DNA of 64,000 bases, from positions 496,001-560,000 of the forward strand of contig NZ_FQVP01000004.1 of the NCBI RefSeq assembly GCF_900129395.1. The letters run 5' to 3'. Source of the DNA: Pseudosulfitobacter pseudonitzschiae. Its GTDB lineage: Bacteria > Pseudomonadota > Alphaproteobacteria > Rhodobacterales > Rhodobacteraceae. The translations under genes and the position numbers were made by a program. The notes under the pieces are model-generated. The model saw only the letters and a list, made by a program, of their open reading frames with translations. It made no database searches and had not been told where the DNA came from. Below are positions 7,798 to 17,397 of this stretch, piece by piece. Each line of letters opens with the position of its first letter. Position 1 is the stretch's first letter.

Positions 7798-9540
7798 ATG
7801 TCTGAACCCTTGGGGTTCACCGCGCGAAAGACGCGTTTTCTCAACCGGTTGCATGCCCGGTTGGCAACGCGTGCGCGGGCGGCAACGGCTTTTGTCTCTT
7901 CTCCCGAACCCAAGACCATCGGCAGCTATGCGCGCGGGCGGCAATTGTCAGCGGGCAATTACCTGTTTGCAGGACACCTGATCGCGGCCCCCGATGTGGG
8001 GTTGTGGGATCTGATCGTGCCCGATGCGGCCTTTGCCGATGAATTGCACGGCTTTGCATGGCTGGACGATCTGGCCGCCGTTGGTGACATCGCCACACGC
8101 GAGGCCGCACAGCGGTGGCTGTGGGGCTGGATCGACCGGTTCGGCCGCGGATCGGGCGCGGGCTGGACGCCGGACCTGACAGGGCGGCGGCTGATCCGGT
8201 GGATCAACCACGCGCTGTTCGTATTGCGCGGACAGGAAAAGGCGCAAAGCGATGTGTTTTACCGTTCCTTGGCCCAGCAAACGCGGTTCCTGGCGAAACG
8301 CTGGCATTCCGCGGCCCCCGGCCTGCCGCGGTTCGAGGCGCTGACCGGTTTGATCTATGCGGGCCTGTCGCTGGAGGGGATGGAGGTGTTGGCCGAACCT
8401 GCGATCAAGGCATTGGCGCGGGAATGTCAGAGCCAGATCGACGACCAGGGCGGCCTGCCCACCCGCAACCCCGAAGAATTGCTGGACGTGTTCACCTTGC
8501 TGACCTGGGCCGCCGCCACGCTGAGCGAGGCAGGACGCGAAGCCCCTGACGCCCATCTGGACGCCATCGAACGTATCGCACCCACCCTGCGCACCCTGCG
8601 CCATGCCGACGGCGCACTGGCGCGGTTTCACGGCGGCGGGCGCGGGCAGGAGGGCTGGCTGGATCATGCGCTGGCCGCAAGCGGGATCAAGACGCGGCAA
8701 CCGGACGGGCTGTCGATGGGCTATGCGCGGCTGAGCGCGGGGCGCACCAGCGTGATCGTGGATGCCAGCCCGCCCGCCAGTGGCAAGGCCAGCCGCAACG
8801 CCCATGCCTCGACCCTGGCCTTTGAGCTGACCTCGGGGCGGCGTCCGCTGATCGTGAACTGTGGTCCCGGCGGGTCGTTTGGTGCGGAATGGCGGCGGGC
8901 GGGGCGGGCGACGCCGTCGCACAGCACGCTGGTGCTGGACGGCTATTCCAGCGCACGGCTGGGCGATGCCGACAGCTCGGGTGCCACGGAGATGCTGGTG
9001 GATACGCCGCAATCGGTGCCCATCGAGATGAGCCAGGTCAACGACGGCATCCGCTTTCAGGGCGGGCACGACGGTTTCGTCAGCACCCACGGGCTGACCC
9101 ATGCGCGCACGCTCGAGCTGACCTTTGACGGGCGCGGCATGGCGGGCGAGGATATGCTGTTGGCGTTGGAAGACACCGACAAGCGCCGTTTCGACCGCGT
9201 TCTGGACGCAGGAAAGCTGCAAGGCCTGCCTTTCGCGATCCGGTTTCACCTGCACCCCGAGGTCGATGCGACTCTCGATCTGGGCGGCGCGGCCATCTCG
9301 ATGGCGCTGAAAAGCGGTGAAATCTGGGTTTTTCGCCATGACGGCAATTATGAATTGCGTTTGGACCCAAGCGTTTACCTAGAAAAAGGCCGATTAAAGC
9401 CACGTGCGACACAACAGATTGTTCTCATGGGGCGCGCAATGCAGTATGCCACGCGCATTCGCTGGTCCTTGTCCAAGGCGCAGGAGACTGCCATTGGCAT
9501 CAGGGACCTGTCCCGAGATGAACTTGATATGGCCGACTAG
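7798..9540 (+). CDS. Heparinase II/III family protein
   Basis: The 580-residue protein has the two-part heparinase II/III layout: an N-terminal alpha-helical region rich in Trp and Arg (residues about 60-300) and a C-terminal beta-sandwich domain opened by NAHASTLAFEL. Members are lyases or related enzymes acting on acidic polysaccharides. In Rhodobacterales a copy beside rsmB and purH is common, and its substrate is not established to my knowledge. No signal peptide is visible. purH starts 24 bases downstream, so co-transcription with rsmB and purH is likely. Confidence 0.84.
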   Translation: MSEPLGFTARKTRFLNRLHARLATRARAATAFVSSPEPKTIGSYARGRQLSAGNYLFAGHLIAAPDVGLWDLIVPDAAFADELHGFAWLDDLAAVGDIATREAAQRWLWGWIDRFGRGSGAGWTPDLTGRRLIRWINHALFVLRGQEKAQSDVFYRSLAQQTRFLAKRWHSAAPGLPRFEALTGLIYAGLSLEGMEVLAEPAIKALARECQSQIDDQGGLPTRNPEELLDVFTLLTWAAATLSEAGREAPDAHLDAIERIAPTLRTLRHADGALARFHGGGRGQEGWLDHALAASGIKTRQPDGLSMGYARLSAGRTSVIVDASPPASGKASRNAHASTLAFELTSGRRPLIVNCGPGGSFGAEWRRAGRATPSHSTLVLDGYSSARLGDADSSGATEMLVDTPQSVPIEMSQVNDGIRFQGGHDGFVSTHGLTHARTLELTFDGRGMAGEDMLLALEDTDKRRFDRVLDAGKLQGLPFAIRFHLHPEVDATLDLGGAAISMALKSGEIWVFRHDGNYELRLDPSVYLEKGRLKPRATQQIVLMGRAMQYATRIRWSLSKAQETAIGIRDLSRDELDMAD

Positions 9541-9564
9541 GCCGCAAAAAGGCTGCTGATTACC

Positions 9565-11154
9565 ATGACCACCGACCTCTATCCCGTGCGCCGCGCGCTG
9601 ATTTCCGTATCTGACAAGACCGGCCTTGTGCCCTTTGGTCAGGCTTTGGCCGCGCGGGGGGTTGAGTTGCTGAGCACCGGCGGCACGGCTGCGGCATTGC
9701 GGGCGGCGGGTCTGACGGTCAAGGATGTGGCGGATGTGACCGGTTACCCTGAGATGATGGACGGGCGGGTCAAGACGCTGCACCCCGTGGTGCACGGCGG
9801 CCTGCTGGCCCTGCGTGACAATGCCGACCACCGCGCGGCGATGGACGAACACGGGATCGGTGCGATTGATCTGGTGGTGGTCAACCTCTACCCGTTCGAG
9901 GAAACCGTAGCCAAGGGCGCGGCCTATGACGAGGTGATCGAGAACATCGACATCGGCGGCCCTGCGATGATCCGGTCGGCGGCCAAGAACCACGGGTTCG
10001 TCAACATCGTGGTCGACGTCGAAGATTACGATGTTGTGCTGGCCGAGTTGGAGGCCAACGACGGAAAGACCACCTATGCCCTGCGGCAGCGTCTGGCGCA
10101 GACGGCTTACGGGCGCACTGCGGCCTATGACACCGCCGTCAGCACATGGATGGCGGCGCAGGTCGATGGCACGCCCCGCCGCCGCAGCTTTGCGGGCACT
10201 TTGGCCCAGGGTCTGCGCTATGGCGAAAACCCGCATCAGGGTGCGGCGTTCTACACAGATGGCAGCGCGCGTCCCGGCGTCGCCACCGCCAAGCAGCATC
10301 AGGGCAAGGAACTGTCCTATAACAACATCAACGACACCGACGCGGCGTTCGAGCTGGTCAGCGAGTTTGATCCGGCCCAAGGCCCCGCCTGCGCCATCAT
10401 CAAGCACGCCAACCCTTGCGGCGTGTCGCGTGGGGCCACGTTGAAAGAGGCCTACAGCCGTGCGTTCGACTGTGACCGCACCAGCGCGTTTGGCGGCATC
10501 ATCGCCCTGAACCAGCCGCTGGACGCCGACACGGCGCGCGAGATCACCGGTATCTTTACCGAAGTTGTGATCGCGCCCGGTGCCAGCGCCGAGGCCATGG
10601 AAATTTTCAGCCAGAAGAAAAACCTGCGTTTGCTGACGACGGACGGTCTGGCACCCGCTGACGCCGCCGCATTGGCCGTGCGTCAGGTGGCGGGCGGATT
10701 TCTGGTACAGGACAAGGACATTGGCCGGATCACGCGTGAAGACCTGAAAGTGGTAACCAAACGCGCCCCCTCCGAGCAGGAACTGAACGACCTGCTGTTT
10801 GCCTGGACCGTTGCGAAACACGTGAAATCCAACGCCATCATCTATGTCAAGGATGGCGCGACCGTGGGCGTCGGCGCAGGTCAGATGAGCCGCGTGGACA
10901 GCACGCGCATCGCGGCACGCAAGGCACAGGACATGGCCGAGGCGCTGGGCCTGTCGGCACCGCTGACCCAAGGATCGGTCGTGGCATCCGACGCGTTTTT
11001 CCCCTTTGCCGACGGCCTGATCACCGCCGCCGAGGCGGGCGCCACGGCGATCATCCAGCCCGGTGGCTCGATGCGCGATGACGAGGTGATCGCCGCGGCG
11101 GACGAGGCCGGTCTGGCGATGGTGCTGACCGGCATGCGTCACTTCCGGCACTGA
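9565..11154 (+). CDS. purH: Bifunctional AICAR formyltransferase / IMP cyclohydrolase PurH
   Basis: PurH carries out the last two steps of de novo purine synthesis, formylating AICAR and closing the ring to IMP. At 529 residues it is full length. The N-terminal MGS-like cyclohydrolase domain contains [15 protein letters not shown] and [15 protein letters not shown]; the C-terminal transformylase contains [12 protein letters not shown] with the catalytic Lys-His region. It follows the heparinase gene by 24 bases, and lspA begins 2 bases after its stop, implying an operon. Confidence 0.97.
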   Translation: MTTDLYPVRRALISVSDKTGLVPFGQALAARGVELLSTGGTAAALRAAGLTVKDVADVTGYPEMMDGRVKTLHPVVHGGLLALRDNADHRAAMDEHGIGAIDLVVVNLYPFEETVAKGAAYDEVIENIDIGGPAMIRSAAKNHGFVNIVVDVEDYDVVLAELEANDGKTTYALRQRLAQTAYGRTAAYDTAVSTWMAAQVDGTPRRRSFAGTLAQGLRYGENPHQGAAFYTDGSARPGVATAKQHQGKELSYNNINDTDAAFELVSEFDPAQGPACAIIKHANPCGVSRGATLKEAYSRAFDCDRTSAFGGIIALNQPLDADTAREITGIFTEVVIAPGASAEAMEIFSQKKNLRLLTTDGLAPADAAALAVRQVAGGFLVQDKDIGRITREDLKVVTKRAPSEQELNDLLFAWTVAKHVKSNAIIYVKDGATVGVGAGQMSRVDSTRIAARKAQDMAEALGLSAPLTQGSVVASDAFFPFADGLITAAEAGATAIIQPGGSMRDDEVIAAADEAGLAMVLTGMRHFRH

Positions 11155-11156
11155 TC

Positions 11157-11627
11157 ATGCGTCTGGTTGCCATATCGGCGTTGATCGCCCTGCTTCTGGA
11201 TCAGGTCAGCAAATATGCCGTCGTGCACGGCATGGAACTGGCGCGGGTGCGGGCGATCGACGTGCTGCCGCCGCTGCTGAATTTTCGCTATGGCGAAAAT
11301 CGGGGCATCAACTTTGGCCTGATGGACGGTGACGGCGATCTGGCGCGCTGGGTCCTTGTGGTGCTGGCGCTGCTGATCTGCTGTGCCGTGCTGTGGTGGC
11401 TGCGTGGCGCGCCCCAGCGGCCCATCGTTTTTGTCAGCGCGGGTCTGCTGATCGGCGGTGCGCTGGGCAATGTCGTGGACCGTGTGTTCTATGGCTATGT
11501 TCTGGATTTCCTGAACATGTCATGCTGTGGCATCCGCAATCCCTTTGTCTTTAACGTCGGGGATATCTTCATCTTTGCGGGTGCAATCGGGCTGGTGTTT
11601 TTCGCGCAGGACAAAAAGCGGGCGTGA
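11157..11627 (+). CDS. lspA: Lipoprotein signal peptidase LspA
   Basis: LspA is the inner-membrane aspartyl protease that cleaves signal peptides of diacylglyceryl-modified prolipoproteins. The 156-residue product has four hydrophobic segments and the conserved family blocks: LLLDQVSKYAV near the N terminus, GGALGNVVDRVFYGYVLDFL and FNVGDIFIFAG, which carry the two catalytic aspartates. It starts 2 bases after purH, and a lipoprotein gene lies immediately downstream. Confidence 0.95.
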   Translation: MRLVAISALIALLLDQVSKYAVVHGMELARVRAIDVLPPLLNFRYGENRGINFGLMDGDGDLARWVLVVLALLICCAVLWWLRGAPQRPIVFVSAGLLIGGALGNVVDRVFYGYVLDFLNMSCCGIRNPFVFNVGDIFIFAGAIGLVFFAQDKKRA

Positions 11628-11694
11628 CATTGCCCCGCCTGCTGCGATAAGTCAGTGGGCAAAGGCCTGTTTTGGCAACTGGTGGGAGACGGCG

Positions 11695-12219
11695 ATGCGC
11701 CTGATACGCGGACTGATGGCATTGACGGTGACGCTGGCTTTGGGAGCCTGCGCCAACACAGGCCTGCGCGACCTGCGTGGCACATCGGATGGGCCGGATG
11801 AATTCATCGTGACCCCGTCAAAGCCGCTGGAAGAGCCTGAAAGCTATTCCGCATTGCCGACGCCGACCCCCGGCCAGGCGAATCTGGTCGACCTGCGCCC
11901 CTTGGACGAGAGTGTCGACAAACTGGGCGGCCGCCGCGGATCGCCCACGGCTGCCATTCCCGCCAGCGACGGCGCGGTTGTAAACCACGCCAGCCGCTTT
12001 GGCCGCACGGCGGATATCCGCACCACCCTTGCCGCCGAGGACGAAGCGTTCCGCAAGCGTCGGGGCCGCTTTACCCAGTATCGCATCGTGCCGATCGACC
12101 GCTACAACCAAGCCTACAAGCGTCAGGCGATTGACGCGCAAAAGGTGGCGACGGCCTATCGGCGTGCGGGCGTTCCGACCCCGTCTTCGCCCCCAGCGAA
12201 CACGCGTTTCGGCAACTAG
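11695..12219 (+). CDS. DUF3035 family lipoprotein
   Basis: The 174-residue product has a lipoprotein signal with lipobox LGAC (Cys19), so it is probably attached to the membrane after cleavage by LspA, whose gene is just upstream. The mature part is Pro-rich early (LPTPTPGQANLVDLRPLDES), then basic and helical. It resembles DUF3035, which in alphaproteobacteria is found next to lspA and M16 peptidases; one idea is a role in outer membrane protein assembly, but that is unproven. The start at 11695 has GGGAG a few bases before it; the longer upstream reading overlaps lspA and is rejected. Confidence 0.78.
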   Translation: MRLIRGLMALTVTLALGACANTGLRDLRGTSDGPDEFIVTPSKPLEEPESYSALPTPTPGQANLVDLRPLDESVDKLGGRRGSPTAAIPASDGAVVNHASRFGRTADIRTTLAAEDEAFRKRRGRFTQYRIVPIDRYNQAYKRQAIDAQKVATAYRRAGVPTPSSPPANTRFGN

Positions 12220-12302
12220 GTCACAAAGACGGCACCACGGTTGATATCCGGGCGGTGGCATGACCATCTGTCTTCGTAAATGCGACCGGAATAGGATTAC
12301 AG

Positions 12303-13643
12303 ATGATAAATCTGCGCGCCGTCATGGCACTGATCGCGGCCCTTTTGCCTATGGCGGCCTGGGCGGCAAACGAAAACGTCACCACATTCGAATTGGAAAA
12401 CGGCATGCAGGTCGTGGTGGTCGAAGACCACCGCGCCCCGGTCGTCACGCATATGGTCTGGTACAAGGCCGGATCGGCGGACGAGCCCAAGGGGTCGTCG
12501 GGCGTGGCGCATTTCCTGGAACACCTGCTGTTCAAAGCCACCGACAACATGGCCGCGGGCGAGCTGTCGGCCACGGTGGCCGCCAATGGCGGGCGGGACA
12601 ACGCCTTTACCAGCTATGATTACACCGCCTACTACCAGCGCATCGCCGCCGACCGGCTGGGGCTGATGATGAAGATGGAGGCGGACCGGATGGAGAATCT
12701 GCGTCTGACCCCGGAAAACATCGAAACAGAACGCGATGTGATCATCGAAGAGCGCAACATGCGCACAGAGAACAATCCGCGTGCCCTGTTCGGCGAGCAG
12801 ATGAGCGCCGCGCAATACTTGAACCACCGCTATGGCGTGCCGGTGATCGGCTGGATGCACGAGATGCAGACGCTGGATCTGGACGACGCGCTGAACTTTT
12901 ACGACATCTATTATTCCCCCAACGATGCGATCCTTGTTGTTGCGGGCGACGTCGACCCCGCCGAGGTCAGGACACTGGCCGAGAAATACTATGGCGTGAT
13001 CCCCGCCGAGCCGAACCTGCCCGAGCGTGTGCGCACCCAAGAGCCGCCGCAAACCGCCGCTCGCCGCGTGATCTTTCGCGATCCGCGCGTGGCGCAACCC
13101 TATGTGAACCGGTCCTACCTGGCCCCTGAACGGGACGCGGGTGACCAGAAGGACGCGGCTGCGCTGACCATCCTTGCCGAGATCCTCGGGGGCGGCACCA
13201 CCTCTTATCTGGCGGAAAAGCTGCAATTCGACACGCAGGTGGCGGTCTATTCGGGCGCTTTCTACAGCGGTGTGTCGCTGGACGACACGACCTTTGACCT
13301 GATCGTGGTGCCCGGTCCGGATGTCAGCCTGCAACAGGCCGAAGACGCGATGGATGCGGCGCTGTCCAGTTTCATGAAGGACGGCGTGGATGCCGAGCAG
13401 CTGGAGCGGATCAAGCTGCAACTGCGTGCGCAGCAGATCTATGCCCGCGATGACGCGGACGGTGTGGCGAACCGCTATGGTGCTGCGCTGGCGTCGGGGT
13501 TGACGGTTGCGGATGTGCAGGACTGGCCTGACGTGCTGCAAGCGGTGACGGCAGACGACATCATGGCCGTGGCGAAAAAGGTGCTGCGCATCGAAGGATC
13601 GGTCACCGGATGGCTGGCGAAACCCGTGGAGGCAGGCCAATGA
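12303..13643 (+). CDS. M16 family zinc peptidase, catalytic subunit
   Basis: The 446-residue protein begins with a signal peptide (MINLRAVMALIAALLPMAAWA), so it acts outside the cytoplasm. It has the inverted zinc motif HFLEH (His70, Glu73, His74) and a distal acidic region (ERDVIIEERNMRTENNP) expected to give the third zinc ligand. This is the mitochondrial-processing-peptidase/PqqL-like architecture with two homologous halves. Its stop overlaps the start of the following M16 gene by 4 bases, suggesting a heterodimer of an active and an inactive subunit. Confidence 0.92.
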   Translation: MINLRAVMALIAALLPMAAWAANENVTTFELENGMQVVVVEDHRAPVVTHMVWYKAGSADEPKGSSGVAHFLEHLLFKATDNMAAGELSATVAANGGRDNAFTSYDYTAYYQRIAADRLGLMMKMEADRMENLRLTPENIETERDVIIEERNMRTENNPRALFGEQMSAAQYLNHRYGVPVIGWMHEMQTLDLDDALNFYDIYYSPNDAILVVAGDVDPAEVRTLAEKYYGVIPAEPNLPERVRTQEPPQTAARRVIFRDPRVAQPYVNRSYLAPERDAGDQKDAAALTILAEILGGGTTSYLAEKLQFDTQVAVYSGAFYSGVSLDDTTFDLIVVPGPDVSLQQAEDAMDAALSSFMKDGVDAEQLERIKLQLRAQQIYARDDADGVANRYGAALASGLTVADVQDWPDVLQAVTADDIMAVAKKVLRIEGSVTGWLAKPVEAGQ

Positions 13644-14959
13644 GATATATCCTTGCATTGATGATGACCGTGGTTCTGGCACTGCCCGCACGCGCCGAGG
13701 TCGAGATCACCGAAGTTGTCAGCCCCGGCGGGATCACCGCATGGCTGGTGCAGGAACCGTCGATTCCTTTCACGGCTATGGAACTGCGGTTTCGCGGTGG
13801 TGCGTCGCTGGATGCGCCGGGCAAACGCGGGGCCACCAACCTGATGACCGGACTGCTGGAAGAGGGCGCGGGCGACCTGGACGCGCGTGGTTTCGCCCGT
13901 GCACTGGAAGGGCTGGCGGCATCCTTCGGTTATGACGTGGGCGACGATTCGCTGGCCGTGTCCGCCCGTTTCCTGACCGAGAACCGCGATCAGGCGGTGG
14001 ACCTGCTGCGCGCCTCGTTGCTGGAGCCGACATTCGCCCCCGACGCGGTCGAGCGGGTGCGCCAGCAGGTTCTGACCGGCCTTGCGTCGGACGACAAGGA
14101 CCCCGACGAGCTGGCCAGCCGCGAATTCGACAAGCTGGCCTATGGCGATCATCCTTATGGCACGTCATTTCGGGGCACTGCCGAGAGTGTTGCGGCACTG
14201 ACCCGTGACGATCTGGTGGCGGCGCATCAGGCGGTGCTGGCCAAGGATCGCCTGTACGTCGGCGTGGTGGGCGACATAACCCCCGAGGAACTGGGCCCGC
14301 TGTTGGACAAGCTGTTGGGCGATCTGCCCGAGACCGGTGCGCCAATGCCGGAGATGGCAGAGGTGAACATCCCCGCAGGCGTGACCGTGATCGACTATGA
14401 TACGCCGCAATCCGTGGCGCTGTTCGGACAGCCCGGCATGGCGCAGGACGATCCCGATTTCTTTGCGGCGACCGTGCTGAACCAGATCCTGGGCGGCGGG
14501 TCATTCGAAAGCCGCCTGATGACCGAAGTGCGCGAAAAGCGCGGGCTGACCTATGGCGTATATTCCTATCTGGTGCCGCGTGACTATGCGGCGGTCTACA
14601 TGGGGCATGTCGCCTCGGCCAACGACCGGATTGCCGAGGCGATTGCCGTGATCCGCGACGAATGGTCCAAGGCGGCCTCTGAGGGCGTGACCGAGGACGA
14701 GCTGCGCGACGCCAAGACCTTTCTGACCGGTGCCTATCCGCTGCGCTTTGACGGCAACGCGCCGATTGCGCAGATCATGGTGGGGATGCAGATGCTGGGC
14801 CTGCCGATCGATTACATCGCGACGCGCAACGACAAGGTCGAGGCGGTGACGCTGGAGGATGTGAAACGGGTTGCGGGCGAGTTGCTGGACCCTGAAGGGT
14901 TGCAGTTCGTGGTTGTGGGCAAGCCTGTGGGTCTGGAGACCGGTCCGCTGCCGGAGTGA
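13640..14959 (+). CDS. M16 family peptidase, non-catalytic partner
   Basis: The 439-residue protein is a paralogue of the gene before it, with its own signal peptide (MRYILALMMTVVLALPARA). The zinc motif is missing: the region that should read HxxEH is replaced by TNLMTGLLEEGAGDLDARGF. The C-terminal half keeps the substrate-binding Arg-Tyr region (REKRGLTYGVYSY). In heterodimeric M16 enzymes such a subunit binds substrate while its partner cuts. The start at 13640 forms an ATGA overlap with the upstream stop; a longer in-frame reading from 13610 is rejected. Confidence 0.9.
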   Translation: MRYILALMMTVVLALPARAEVEITEVVSPGGITAWLVQEPSIPFTAMELRFRGGASLDAPGKRGATNLMTGLLEEGAGDLDARGFARALEGLAASFGYDVGDDSLAVSARFLTENRDQAVDLLRASLLEPTFAPDAVERVRQQVLTGLASDDKDPDELASREFDKLAYGDHPYGTSFRGTAESVAALTRDDLVAAHQAVLAKDRLYVGVVGDITPEELGPLLDKLLGDLPETGAPMPEMAEVNIPAGVTVIDYDTPQSVALFGQPGMAQDDPDFFAATVLNQILGGGSFESRLMTEVREKRGLTYGVYSYLVPRDYAAVYMGHVASANDRIAEAIAVIRDEWSKAASEGVTEDELRDAKTFLTGAYPLRFDGNAPIAQIMVGMQMLGLPIDYIATRNDKVEAVTLEDVKRVAGELLDPEGLQFVVVGKPVGLETGPLPE

Positions 14960-14998
14960 TTTGGTAGAATTGAGACCCTGACGGGTCATGCGATTTTT

Positions 14999-15024
14999 GC
15001 GCCCGCCTTCGGCGGGCGCTTTTT
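14999..15024 (+). terminator. Intrinsic terminator after the M16 pair
   Basis: A GC-rich hairpin with 9-base arms GCGCCCGCC and GGCGGGCGC around a TTC loop is followed at once by five T residues. It lies 40 bases after the second M16 stop and should end the purH-lspA-lipoprotein-M16 transcript. Confidence 0.85.
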
Positions 15025-15025
15025 A

Positions 15026-15071
15026 TTTGAGGCTCTGCCTCAAACTCCGGGATATTTTAGGCCAAAAGAAA
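15026..15071 (+). repeat. Dispersed intergenic hairpin repeat, tail class B, copy 1
   Basis: A perfect 8-base stem (TTTGAGGC / GCCTCAAA, loop TCT) is followed by CTCCGGGATATTTTAGGC and a purine-rich end. The same tail pattern recurs at 56757-56808. The element ends 4 bases before the stop of the leftward aldehyde dehydrogenase gene, so it also sits at that gene's 3' end. Confidence 0.6.
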
Positions 15072-15075
15072 TCCG

Positions 15076-17394
15076 TTATTCGCCGTAGGGAATCCAGATG
15101 TTCTTGACCTCTGTCGCGGCGGTCAGCGTGTCGCGCATGGTGGGCAGGCTGGTCCCGATCCATGTGCGTTTGAGGTTGCTGGCCGATCCTTTGCGGATGG
15201 TTTCCGACAGGGCCGGGTCCGAGAAGGACCAGACCGCGTCGATGTCCATGTGGCGCGCCATTGTGCCGGCCAGCGCCTCGTGCGGGCCGGTCAGGATGTT
15301 GACCACGCCCGCAGGCACGTCCGACGTGTCGAGGATCTGGTAGAAGTCGGTGGCGACCAGCGGGAAGGGTTGCGAGGCACCAAGGATGATGCGGTTGCCC
15401 ATGGCGATGGCGGGGGCCATCAGCGACACCAGACCCAGCAGGGGGTGCGCGTCGGGGCACAGAGCCGCGATCACGCCGGTGGGTTCCTTCATCGCCAGCG
15501 CCACGCCACGGATCGGGACGCCATGCGCCTGTCCGTCGTATTTGTCAGCCCAGGCTGCGGCGGTGAACAGCGTGTTGATGCTGTCGCTGACCTCTTGCGC
15601 GCCGGTGCGGCCCCCTTGCAGGGCGTTCAGGCGCGCGGCGAACTCGTCCGCACGTGCGTACATATTTTCGGCAATGTAGTACAAGATTTGCGCGCGCAGG
15701 TGGCCGGTGGTCTTGGCCCAGCCCTTTGCGGCCTGGGCGGCCTCGACCGCATTGCGCACATCCTTGCGGTTGGATTGCGCGGCATGGCCCAGAAGTGTTC
15801 CGTTCTTGCCATAGACCGGCGTCGAGTAGCCGCCGTCGGGGCGCGCCTGTTTGCCGCCGATGTACAATTTCGCGGTGCGGTCGATGCCGTCGGCGGGGCC
15901 TTTGTCGCCCTCGAAGGGGGCGATCAGCGACAGGGGTTTCTTTGCGTCTTTGGGTTTGGTGTAAGCCGTCAGCCCTTCCCAGCCGCCCTCGCGGCCAAAG
16001 CCGCTTTCGCGCACGCCGCCAAAGCCTGCGGCGGCGTCAAAGAGGTTGGTGGCATTGGTCCAGACCACGCCGGCGGCCAGTTTCGGGGCCACGTCCAGCG
16101 CGAGGTTGATGTTTTCGGTCCACAGGGTCGCGGCCAGCCCGTAGCGGGTGTTGTTGGCCAGCTCGACCGCTTCGGACGGGGTGCGGAAGGTGGTGGCGAC
16201 CAGAACGGGGCCAAAGATTTCCTCTTGCATCAGCGGATGCGCGGTATCGAGGCCGGTGATCAGCGTCGGCGGATAAAAGCAGCCCTGCGCAGGCAGGTCA
16301 CAGGCCGTCTGGTGCATATCGCCATCGCTGTTGGCCGCGACCATGTCAGTGATGGTTTTCAGTTGGGTCGCATCCACGATGGCGCCCACGTCGATGCTTT
16401 TGTCCAGCGGGTTGCCGATGCGCAGCTTGTCCATGCGGGCGCGCAGCTTGGCATAGAAACGGTCCGCCACGGGCTCATGCACCAACAGGCGCGAACCGGC
16501 GCAGCAGACCTGTCCCTGATTGAACCAGATGGCATCAACCAGCCCCTCAACCGCTGAATCCAGATCGGCGTCGTCAAAGACGATGTAGGGGGACTTGCCG
16601 CCCAGCTCCAGCGTCAGTTCCTTGTCGGTGCCTGCGGTCGCCTCGCGGATGCGGCGGCCCACGGCGGTGGAACCGGTAAAGGCGATCTTGTCGACATCGG
16701 CGTTCACGATCATTTCGCCCACCGCCCCATCGCCGGTGACGATGTTGACCACCCCCGCAGGCAGGCCGGCCTGACGGCAGATGTCGGCGAACAGCAGGGC
16801 GGTCAACGAGGTGTATTCTGCCGGTTTCAGCACCACGGTGTTGCCCATCGCCAGCGCGGGCGCGATTTTCCAGGCCAGCATCAGCAGCGGGAAGTTCCAC
16901 GGAATGATCTGGCCACAAACGCCCAAGGCCGCGCGGTCGGGCAGGGCGTCGTCCATTAGTTGCGCCATGCCCGCGTGGTAATAGAAATGCCGCTGGGCCA
17001 GAGGCACGTCGATGTCGCGGCTTTCGCGGATGGGTTTACCGTTGTCGAGGGTTTCCAGCACCGCGAACAGGCGGCTGTGTTTTTGCAGCAGGCGCGCGAT
17101 GGCATAAAGGAAACGCGCACGGCCCGGACCGCCCAGTTTTTCCCACTTGGGCTGGGCCTTGCGGGCGGCGGCCACGGCGCTGTCTACGTCGGCCTGTGTG
17201 GCCTGCGTCAGGGTGGCCAGTACCTCGCCGGTGGCGGGGTTGGTGCTGTCGAAACCTGTGGCGGGCTTTGTGAACTGGCCGTCGATGAAATGGCCGAAAC
17301 GGCTGCCTTGATCGACAAGCCATGTCAGCGCTTCTTCGGCGGATTCGGGGGCGGGGCCATAGTCCATCGTCTGAAAAATCTCTTTCACGGTCAT
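15076..17394 (-). CDS. ALDH16-type aldehyde dehydrogenase with a second, inactive ALDH domain
   Basis: This 772-residue protein is about 1.6 times the usual ALDH length. The first domain (about 25-485) is a complete NAD(P)+-dependent aldehyde dehydrogenase: the glutamate motif [14 protein letters not shown] and the catalytic cysteine Cys297 in [12 protein letters not shown]. The second (about 510-772) is a shorter ALDH-like domain without a GQxCxA motif. That arrangement defines the ALDH16 family, whose bacterial members include one studied from the roseobacter Loktanella. Lying 3 bases after deoC, it probably oxidises the acetaldehyde released by DeoC; that role is inferred. Confidence 0.88.
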   Translation of the reverse strand: MTVKEIFQTMDYGPAPESAEEALTWLVDQGSRFGHFIDGQFTKPATGFDSTNPATGEVLATLTQATQADVDSAVAAARKAQPKWEKLGGPGRARFLYAIARLLQKHSRLFAVLETLDNGKPIRESRDIDVPLAQRHFYYHAGMAQLMDDALPDRAALGVCGQIIPWNFPLLMLAWKIAPALAMGNTVVLKPAEYTSLTALLFADICRQAGLPAGVVNIVTGDGAVGEMIVNADVDKIAFTGSTAVGRRIREATAGTDKELTLELGGKSPYIVFDDADLDSAVEGLVDAIWFNQGQVCCAGSRLLVHEPVADRFYAKLRARMDKLRIGNPLDKSIDVGAIVDATQLKTITDMVAANSDGDMHQTACDLPAQGCFYPPTLITGLDTAHPLMQEEIFGPVLVATTFRTPSEAVELANNTRYGLAATLWTENINLALDVAPKLAAGVVWTNATNLFDAAAGFGGVRESGFGREGGWEGLTAYTKPKDAKKPLSLIAPFEGDKGPADGIDRTAKLYIGGKQARPDGGYSTPVYGKNGTLLGHAAQSNRKDVRNAVEAAQAAKGWAKTTGHLRAQILYYIAENMYARADEFAARLNALQGGRTGAQEVSDSINTLFTAAAWADKYDGQAHGVPIRGVALAMKEPTGVIAALCPDAHPLLGLVSLMAPAIAMGNRIILGASQPFPLVATDFYQILDTSDVPAGVVNILTGPHEALAGTMARHMDIDAVWSFSDPALSETIRKGSASNLKRTWIGTSLPTMRDTLTAATEVKNIWIPYGE

Positions 17395-17397
17395 GAT

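Noticed and set aside
9394-11151. A 585-residue frame on the minus strand across purH
   Set aside because: It is wholly antisense to a certain gene and shows no recognisable domain or ribosome binding site.
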